A DNA stretch of 44,702 bases, taken from Lachnospiraceae bacterium AC3007. Its GTDB lineage: Bacteria; Bacillota; Clostridia; Lachnospirales; Lachnospiraceae. This document shows, one piece after another, positions 38,564 through 44,702 of the stretch. Both the position numbers and the translations under genes were made by a program. The notes under the pieces are model-generated. The model was given only the letters and a program-made list of their open reading frames with translations. It was not told the DNA's origin and did no database searches. The stretch lies in NCBI GenBank assembly GCA_000621405.1, contig JHYK01000022.1:1-44702 (forward strand), in the 5' to 3' direction. Each line of letters opens with the position of its first letter. Position 1 is the stretch's first letter.

Positions 38564-41500
38564 TTATGCAGGATTCGCCTGAGGCTTCGGGTCCTTCTTT
38601 AAGAAGAGGAAGATCGAAAATGCAGCCAGTCCGAAGCTTACAAACCACTTCAGAGGTATGGGATCTCCTGTCTTCGGTGTATTATCAAGTGTTCCGATCG
38701 CAAGATCAGAGGTATTCACGTAAAATCCGTAAGGCGAGAAGTGAGGGCACACGAAAGTCGCGCACGGTCTTCCTTCAAGGGTCGAGAACTGAACGTTAAG
38801 ATCCTCGAGATCTCCTGCGGAATCTACAGTAGCCACCTGGTTATTTGTACCGTACTGCTCCATGCTGGACGGCAGAGGAAGTGTCAGCGTGACTGTCATT
38901 CCCGTGGTGTCTATGTCATTGCCGTTCTCATCCTTCACGTCGATATCCATCGAGAAATAACGGATATTGTCAAGGCTTCCGTACCTTCTTAAAAGAGCCT
39001 CTCTGAAGGATGCCTCAGCAGCATCGCTCTTGGTGATATTGACCTGATATCCGTCGGCCGTGCCGCCGTTTATCGAATCAATATGAGCTGCACGGAGCAT
39101 CTCTTCAAGCTCATCGGCCGTACCGCCGTTCTTGCCGTAATAATTCCTGTTCACTATGGTAGTGCCGGAATTCTTGTTACCGCTTCCGCTGCTCGAACTG
39201 CTCCCGCTCGAACTCCTGGAACTGCTTGAAGACCCGCCCTTGGAGCTGCTCTTGGAAGATGAGCTCTTCGAACTGCTGGATGAGCTTCCACTCGACGAAC
39301 TGCTGGACGATGTCCCTCCTCCGCTGCTGCTGGAGGTCGTGGTGGAACTGCCGCCATGCGAGCTGCTGGAGCTTGAAGGATCTACGGGAATCGGGAATTC
39401 ATATACATATGTACCGGTATATTTGGGCGAAAGGCCGAACAACCTCGCTCTTCCCTTTTTAGCGGATACCCTTTCGATCATGCCGACTTCATATTCTTCT
39501 CCCTCATTCAGCGTAACGCCTTTGTCCTTGAGGATGAATTTGGCATATATCGAATTACCGGAGATACCCGACTCCTTGGTACCGATGATAATGGACTTCG
39601 AACCGTCGGGCGCCGTATTGGTCCCGATATCCTTGCGGATATTATAAGGTATCTCTTCCCAGTGCTCTTCTCCGCCGGCATCCATTATATGGAAATATCC
39701 GTAGCCGGTATTGTCACCCAGTCCGGGAGATATCACACCATACTTCTCAATGTAATACTGATTGGAAGTTATGGAATCTGAGCCCTGAGGGACAACTTCT
39801 TTTTTGTATTTTGTATCGAATAACTTCTCTACAGCGGGTACGCCTTCATTCCAATACTGGAAATCATTATCAGGATTATAGACTGTTGCGCCCGATCTGG
39901 TAGGTCCGTTATACTTCCAGGTCACATCAAATCTTCCCGAAGGAGTGATGCCGCCACCGCCGCCTTCGGACAAAATAGTAATTTTACCTAGAAGGAATGA
40001 AGATGCAGAATAACCTTCATCTGGATTACCATAAATCGAAAAATTCACAGGTGTATTTTCATTTTTATCTCCAGAAATACCAGTTATTGTTCCACTAAGA
40101 ATATAGAATTTCGGATCCAATGCAGAATTTGCATCATTATCCCAAACCACAATATCATCACAATCTTCTTTGCTCGTATTAACAATTGTTCCATATTTAA
40201 AATTATACTCGCTGCTAGAATAAGGTCTTGTATCACCTTTGGGATATAATATCTCACAATGATCAAGCGTTTTTGTTATCCCAGCGCTGATCTCATCAAC
40301 CCATTCCAGATTATCCTTACTGTTAGGCTTTAATACTTCACACATCTTATAAGTTGTATCGTTTTTATGGCTGTAAAACTTATATGTGAATAACGAAGGA
40401 TCAACATTTGCGAAAGCCTGTGTATATCCAACATCCTTATCCCATACATATAGTGACATATCGGGATTTGACATATTTTTGCCATCGCCATAACTAAATG
40501 CATCATTCTGAACACCTTGTATTCCCGACCCCAAAGTTACAAATCTGAGATTAGTTGCATTATAAAAAGCCTTTTTGGGAATCATTGTTATATTTGATGT
40601 GTCACTAGTGCTACTTGCGTTGGTGGTAAAATTAGCAAGCCAACGATTGTTTTCAAAAGCCTGTGGTCTTAATGAAATAACATCTGACTTAGGTGTAAAA
40701 CCACTTGATCCATTTTTATCTACAGCGTTCTCTATGGCCTCAACTATAGTCCTGTTTCCACCATTATTCTCATATATGACTCCCTGATCATCAACCGAGT
40801 ATATTCCACTTTTATCATTTATAGATAACTTATTTATTGTGGCTCCCCTGAAAACTCTTTCATAAATACCATTCTTTTTTTCATCTTCACCATACTTGCC
40901 AAAGGTACCTAAACTAAAGTTTCCATCTATACTGATCTCCACCTTAGATTCTTCATCTGAAACACCTGAGTTCTGAAACTGATTAGATTTCAATTCAGTA
41001 AGTCCATCAGCCCTTAGTTTTCTAAGATAAGTGTCCGCTTTAAAAACATTATCATCAATACTTGTAATTCCGGATGGAAGCCATACATTAGCGTTTTTAT
41101 TTGCAAGATCACTATGGGCAGTTGAATACACATCATAGGAAGCTGGCGCAGGCTTCGGATCGTCCTTTAACATTAAACCAACCAAAGTTGCCTTGGACTT
41201 ACCCGTAAGTGAACTAGTTACAGGTTTAACGACTACTGTAACAGGAAGACTACTTTCATCATATGTACCATTGCCTCTGTATTCAACATTATACTTGGTA
41301 GCATACTCTAAGGCATTTAAGGATTCCCTATCATCATTTTCTACATCTCCGTAAATGTAGAAATTGTCAGAAGGAAATACACCAGAACTGTCAACTATCT
41401 CAGTCTGCGATCCATCGGCAAATCTAACATAAATTATTCCATTGTAATTAAAAGCTCCCGCCTCAACCTTAATTGACGCTGAATTAACAGAAATAGATTT

Positions 41501-43150
41501 AACATTATTATTTATATCTCTAAACGCACCAGTCGTAATAGTGTTTATAGGTACATCCTGGATTCTGTCAGGGACATCAATGTGCCCCAAAATGGAAAAA
41601 CCACTTTCATTGAAGTAATCATTAACATTAACATAAAGAAGTTTTCCATCTTTATCCACATCAAAGAAATCATCCGCCCAACCACCTTCAGCATCCTTGC
41701 ATTTGTACGGAACCTTCATCTTGATACAATAATTGTATGCCTCCGACTTGTAATGATCTCCCGTCTCTGGCTGATAGTACCTATATCCCTCTACAACCAA
41801 ATTACAACTATCGCTCTTTAACCATGTCTCATCAAATATATTGTCGATTTTAAGATTGAGGCTATGGCCGGTTTCAGTCCATCCGCCATTATTGAGGATG
41901 AGAGTTGTCAGCATTTTGCAGTCTTGTAATAGTCCGTCCGGTAAATTGCCTCCCGTTATCTGGCCGGGCATAGAAAGATTATTAAGCAATCCACATCCTG
42001 TGAATGCATTGTTCCCAATCTTTTTCATGGTATCGGCTAGACCAACATGTGTAAGATTAGAACAGCCCTTGAAAGTATCTTCTCCCAACTCACGGAAATT
42101 ACCTGTAAAATCAACACTGTCCAATGAAGTACAATCTTGGAATATTCCTTTTGCTAAAGGAGCAGAATTATCTGTAGTCGGACCATCAATGGTCATAGAT
42201 GTGATAGCAGTTCCTTTAAAAGCATAATCTCCTATTCCACCTGTATCGCCACCTTCAACATATATTGGAGAAGTGAAATCCGAAAGATTCGAATCAGAAT
42301 CAAACGCATTATTACCTATCTTCTTTACAGAAGAACTCACATAACAAGTCTCCAAAGCAGCACATCCAAAAAATGCCCTGTTTCCAATACTGGTAGTCTT
42401 TGTTCCAGCATAAGTCCTTAGTTTAGAGCATCCTTCAAATGCACTATTACCGACAGCAATAGTCTGTCCATCCTCAAGTCCGTCTCCTACCGATACTTCA
42501 GTAAGTACTGTACATTTATTAAACGCCCCATTATCTATATTTGTAACACCATCACCAATAAAACTAGTCAAAGAGGGGGATTCGGAAAAACCTTTTTTTA
42601 CATCACTAACTGTAGGGCATTCAAAATCGGTAACTTTATCATAATTAACTACATATTCATCAATAGCCGTGCACTTCAGATTATATATCCTTATATCATA
42701 CTGCATGTGCCCTTCTTCATCTGGAATAGGATTACCGTCCTCATCAACCTTTAAGGTCTTTCGTTCAATAGGGATTGTGCTATCAAATCTGATTGATGTA
42801 AGAGTTGTATCTGCAGCAGGGGTTCCGTCAGCATTTAGTGAAGTGAATCCTATAAACACAAGTTGATCATCATCTTGGAAGTCTTGACCCTCGATGCCAG
42901 CATTAGATACTCTCCGAAAATAATATCTAGCATTAACAGCATCCCACGAAACCGTAGAAGGGAGGTTAGCTATTGTTGCAACAGTGCGATCACCGTTAGT
43001 AGCAGCACTAGGTGTTGCTGGTATAGCAGCTACTATGAGAGCGGTTATCATCAAGAGGGCTGCAAGTGTCCGCCTTGCGGCCTTTTTCATATATCTCTTC
43101 CCGCCTTTTCTCTTGCCTGTAGTCTTAGTAATCTTCTTAGTAGTAGCCAT
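38564..43150 (-). CDS. Giant cell-wall LRR (BspA-like) surface protein with TPKTG sorting signal
   Basis: A 1528-aa exported protein. A basic leader of about 27 residues precedes the signal helix (LAALLMITALIVAAIPATPS). From about 130 to 980 there are many BspA-type LRR units (such as LTSFIGDGVTNIDNGAFNKC). Residues 1253-1323 are a Ser/Lys linker, followed by a VNRNYYGKNGG motif echoing VINYNYYD in the neighbouring protein. The last 250 residues hold a beta-rich domain (CATFVCPHFSPYGFYV), then TPKTG (1491-1495), a hydrophobic helix and a basic tail: a sortase-type anchor. GAGGAG precedes ATG 43150. The central part, about 39970-42990, is clearly more AT-rich than both ends of the same gene. 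Confidence 0.88.
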   Translation of the reverse strand: MATTKKITKTTGKRKGGKRYMKKAARRTLAALLMITALIVAAIPATPSAATNGDRTVATIANLPSTVSWDAVNARYYFRRVSNAGIEGQDFQDDDQLVFIGFTSLNADGTPAADTTLTSIRFDSTIPIERKTLKVDEDGNPIPDEEGHMQYDIRIYNLKCTAIDEYVVNYDKVTDFECPTVSDVKKGFSESPSLTSFIGDGVTNIDNGAFNKCTVLTEVSVGDGLEDGQTIAVGNSAFEGCSKLRTYAGTKTTSIGNRAFFGCAALETCYVSSSVKKIGNNAFDSDSNLSDFTSPIYVEGGDTGGIGDYAFKGTAITSMTIDGPTTDNSAPLAKGIFQDCTSLDSVDFTGNFRELGEDTFKGCSNLTHVGLADTMKKIGNNAFTGCGLLNNLSMPGQITGGNLPDGLLQDCKMLTTLILNNGGWTETGHSLNLKIDNIFDETWLKSDSCNLVVEGYRYYQPETGDHYKSEAYNYCIKMKVPYKCKDAEGGWADDFFDVDKDGKLLYVNVNDYFNESGFSILGHIDVPDRIQDVPINTITTGAFRDINNNVKSISVNSASIKVEAGAFNYNGIIYVRFADGSQTEIVDSSGVFPSDNFYIYGDVENDDRESLNALEYATKYNVEYRGNGTYDESSLPVTVVVKPVTSSLTGKSKATLVGLMLKDDPKPAPASYDVYSTAHSDLANKNANVWLPSGITSIDDNVFKADTYLRKLRADGLTELKSNQFQNSGVSDEESKVEISIDGNFSLGTFGKYGEDEKKNGIYERVFRGATINKLSINDKSGIYSVDDQGVIYENNGGNRTIVEAIENAVDKNGSSGFTPKSDVISLRPQAFENNRWLANFTTNASSTSDTSNITMIPKKAFYNATNLRFVTLGSGIQGVQNDAFSYGDGKNMSNPDMSLYVWDKDVGYTQAFANVDPSLFTYKFYSHKNDTTYKMCEVLKPNSKDNLEWVDEISAGITKTLDHCEILYPKGDTRPYSSSEYNFKYGTIVNTSKEDCDDIVVWDNDANSALDPKFYILSGTITGISGDKNENTPVNFSIYGNPDEGYSASSFLLGKITILSEGGGGGITPSGRFDVTWKYNGPTRSGATVYNPDNDFQYWNEGVPAVEKLFDTKYKKEVVPQGSDSITSNQYYIEKYGVISPGLGDNTGYGYFHIMDAGGEEHWEEIPYNIRKDIGTNTAPDGSKSIIIGTKESGISGNSIYAKFILKDKGVTLNEGEEYEVGMIERVSAKKGRARLFGLSPKYTGTYVYEFPIPVDPSSSSSSHGGSSTTTSSSSGGGTSSSSSSSGSSSSSSKSSSSKSSSKGGSSSSSRSSSGSSSSSGSGNKNSGTTIVNRNYYGKNGGTADELEEMLRAAHIDSINGGTADGYQVNITKSDAAEASFREALLRRYGSLDNIRYFSMDIDVKDENGNDIDTTGMTVTLTLPLPSSMEQYGTNNQVATVDSAGDLEDLNVQFSTLEGRPCATFVCPHFSPYGFYVNTSDLAIGTLDNTPKTGDPIPLKWFVSFGLAAFSIFLFLKKDPKPQANPA

Positions 43151-43165
43151 ATCCTGCTCCTCTTT

Positions 43166-43345
43166 TTAACTAGCAATAAAAGCTAATTCTATCAATCTTG
43201 AAATACACTTTCCACTCTTAGTCAGCCAGATCTTTGTCGAATTATGAGCAGATCTTCCTTTTGATACATGAACATGAATAGGTTCTATCCCTTCGTTAGA
43301 CCAAAAATAAACCTTATATCCGCCGACAGTGAAAACATCAGGCAA
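43166..43345 (-). pseudogene. DUF4160-type protein, C-terminally truncated
   Basis: A 59-residue frame starting at TTG 43345 with GGAGGG seven bases ahead, overlapping the stop of the upstream partner by eight bases. PDVFTVGGYKVYFWSNEG and EPIHVHVSKGR followed by TKIWLTKSGKC match the DUF4160 core. Family members normally continue for another 25-40 residues with a helical C-terminus; here the similarity stops after SGKC and a short unrelated tail follows, right before the giant LRR gene. I therefore call it truncated, probably by the event that brought the LRR genes here. DUF4160 genes usually pair with a small partner, as here; function unknown. Confidence 0.65.
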
Positions 43346-43616
43346 TCCTGATCCCTCCGCTCTCCGCATATTTGTACAACAAATGAGCGTTATTTCGGAG
43401 AAAATCATCAAACATCTCAAATTCCCCGGACGTAAATCCGATTCTCTTTATCCATTCGTATTCCGGAAGGACACACTCTGCCTCATCAAATGCGCGCTTC
43501 TCGTCCTTTATCGGACGTTCGAAGTGCACATACACCCTCTTCTCACCATTCTCCTCGATCAGATGAGAATGTGTCACCTCTATGTCATCACCAATTGTAA
43601 TATACGAATACATCAT
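43338..43616 (-). CDS. Small partner protein of DUF4160, function unknown
   Basis: A 92-aa protein starting MMYSYITIGDDIEVTHSHL, with VHFERPIKD in the middle and the C-terminal block FDDFLRNNAHLLYKYAESGG. Small proteins of this look (DUF2442-like in size and position, although I cannot confirm that family) commonly sit directly upstream of DUF4160 genes. ATG 43616 is chosen with TAGGG eight bases upstream; longer frames lack support. The pair layout, with overlapping stop and start, resembles toxin-antitoxin modules, but no toxin fold is visible. Function is not known. Confidence 0.6.
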   Translation of the reverse strand: MMYSYITIGDDIEVTHSHLIEENGEKRVYVHFERPIKDEKRAFDEAECVLPEYEWIKRIGFTSGEFEMFDDFLRNNAHLLYKYAESGGIRIA

Positions 43617-43812
43617 ATAAATAACCCTATCCGGCTTTTCCACACACATCAAATATATGACAAGGCGTAAAATGCACCTCATCATATCTTATATCGGCAA
43701 TCTGCTCGTGAATCTTTATACTAATCTATATTTTAATAGAAATAAAATCGGATTACAACTCAATATGATGTTGCAACCCGATATATTCTATACTATATAT
43801 TGTGTTTTCGCA

Positions 43813-43838
43813 AGACAGGGGGACGGTTCTTTTGTCTC
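43813..43838. repeat. REP-like motif with GGGGGACGG core
   Basis: AGACAGGGGGACGG continues into TTCTTTTGTCT, with AGACA/TGTCT at the two ends as inverted arms. From memory this motif recurs in many Clostridia genomes near IS200-like REP transposases. It overlaps the stop codon of the nuclease-family gene. The adjoining 220-bp gap (43617-43836) is AT-rich and otherwise empty apart from promoter-like TATA stretches. Confidence 0.5.
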
Positions 43839-44676
43839 ATCCCTGCACAGCTTTTATTATTGATTCTCTTTCTTTTCCATAAATCTTCAAGGCGTCAAGC
43901 GCCTGATCCGCTGAAAGTTTCATCGTTTCCATGAGAGACTGTACAGCGCTCACTCTGGTTTTCATCTCGCCACGCTTTTCTCCGCGCTTCTCTCCTTCTT
44001 TTTCCTTTTCTTTTCCATATTCTTTATATATTTTTGACACTATATCCGACATCTCCGCTCTTCCCTCCTCTGTTTCTTTGTATTGCCTTAATCCCTTAGC
44101 CAGTTCTGCGTTATACATATCCGACGATCTCGTACTCTTGAAATCATGCATCAGCCGACCCATCTCATCATCGCCTTCATATCTGCCATTGACATATATT
44201 ATATGGGATCCGTCACCAAAATCCCTGCCGGTTTCCTTTACGCACCTGTCTATATGATATACCGGCAATCCCTTACGATACTTATCCCGGCTGTAGATAA
44301 AGATCACATATGAATCATCCAGTTCACTGAAGTCCTGGTTTTTCTTTAACATCCTGGAATCTGTCATGCTGCTATGGAACCTGGCCCGTCTGACATGTGC
44401 CCCCTCGGAATCGTTCTGAACTTCTACATCAAACTCCCTTCCGTTTTCCTCCTCTGCGAGTATATCGAGGGTTATATCCCTGCCTCCCATTACGGGGTTT
44501 CGCATATTGTACTCGCCTTTGACGCTTTTTACCCGGATATCTTCCCTTCCCAGTATCGTCCTCAGAAGATACTCTGTCGCCGGGATGTTCCTGTCAAACA
44601 CCTTACTCATCAGTTCATTGTTGAACAGTGTAAGATTTTCAACAATGGTTTCCGTCGCTGCTTTTTCTTTTGTCAT
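43837..44676 (-). CDS. PD-(D/E)XK nuclease family protein (Rpn/PDDEXK_2 transposase-like)
   Basis: A 279-aa protein of the Rpn/PDDEXK_2 family, annotated as recombination-promoting nuclease or transposase-like. The nuclease core shows D71 in GGRDITLDILAEEENG and the E-x-Q pair E85/Q87 in REFDVEVQ, the family's catalytic signature. RRARFHSSMTDSRML and YVIFIYSRDKYRKGLPVYHI are further family blocks. Residues 215-245 are a strongly charged Lys/Glu/Gly repeat (EKEKEGEKRGEKRGEMK) before a short C-terminal helix pair. AAGGAGG lies seven bases before ATG 44676. Such genes are usually present in many copies per genome. Confidence 0.85.
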   Translation of the reverse strand: MTKEKAATETIVENLTLFNNELMSKVFDRNIPATEYLLRTILGREDIRVKSVKGEYNMRNPVMGGRDITLDILAEEENGREFDVEVQNDSEGAHVRRARFHSSMTDSRMLKKNQDFSELDDSYVIFIYSRDKYRKGLPVYHIDRCVKETGRDFGDGSHIIYVNGRYEGDDEMGRLMHDFKSTRSSDMYNAELAKGLRQYKETEEGRAEMSDIVSKIYKEYGKEKEKEGEKRGEKRGEMKTRVSAVQSLMETMKLSADQALDALKIYGKERESIIKAVQG

Positions 44677-44702
44677 TCTTTGTCCTCCTTATGGAATTGT
44701 CT

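Noticed and set aside
39156-39647. Leu/Glu-rich open frame on the plus strand opposite the giant LRR gene
   Set aside because: Antisense of the Ser-rich linker; no start signal and no domain.

Overview
The window looks like chromosomal DNA of an anaerobic, Gram-positive Bacillota, most likely family Lachnospiraceae (rumen or gut relatives of Butyrivibrio or Lachnospira). Pointers are strong AGGAGG-type ribosome sites, a cmk-ispH-rpsA-like cluster, an ATP-independent Na+-pumping decarboxylase cluster, BspA-like leucine-rich surface proteins with a TPKTG-type sorting signal, CheR/CheY chemotaxis genes and a eukaryote-type isocitrate dehydrogenase. The family assignment is inference; no rRNA or complete tRNA is present.

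Layout. 1-308: end of an IS21-like insertion sequence running off the left edge. 309-1583: HU gene flanked by gene-poor DNA, including a tRNA 3'-end remnant with its terminator. 1584-3405: TetR regulator with two flavodoxin-fold proteins behind a large palindromic operator. 3414-6366: PNPOx-like protein, D-2-hydroxyacid dehydrogenase and a CcdA-TlpA fusion. 6487-13508: thrC, cheY-like, a small membrane protein, citrate synthase, an AP2/HNH-like protein, GH25 lysozyme and a YprB-like nuclease, packed in alternating orientations. 13553-19818: cheR, then an overlapping operon TetR - RpiR - HI0933-like flavoprotein - cmk - ispH - S1 protein. 19987-25292: mmdA - oadG - biotin carrier - oadB - oadA. 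25423-33721: a long minus-strand run (coiled-coil protein, nnrDE, alr, CBS protein, 57-aa ORF, yebC, Tyr/Ser/Pro repeat protein, phosphoesterase, scpA, scpB) led by a consensus promoter. 33806-36970: ABC-F ATPase and icd, converging on a 13-bp tandem repeat. 37111-44676: two serine-linker LRR proteins (one of 1528 aa), a DUF4160-type pair and a PD-(D/E)XK nuclease-family protein.

How it fits together. Citrate synthase and NADP-isocitrate dehydrogenase suggest an oxidative half TCA route to 2-oxoglutarate. The decarboxylase cluster links oxaloacetate/pyruvate and acyl-CoA carboxyl transfer to Na+ export. The scpAB, yebC, nnrDE and alr run is housekeeping. Accessory character is concentrated at the two ends: IS end and attachment-like scar on the left; surface proteins, a truncated DUF4160 gene and a REP-like motif on the right.

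I do not see an obviously new defence or signalling system. The most unusual signals are the roughly 70-bp near-palindrome controlling the TetR-flavoprotein operon, the mixed 12S/5S carboxyltransferase cluster with a lipoprotein-extended OadG, the base-composition mosaic inside the giant LRR gene next to a truncated DUF4160 gene, the AP2/HNH-like protein, and the 13-bp repeat spanning two converging stop codons.
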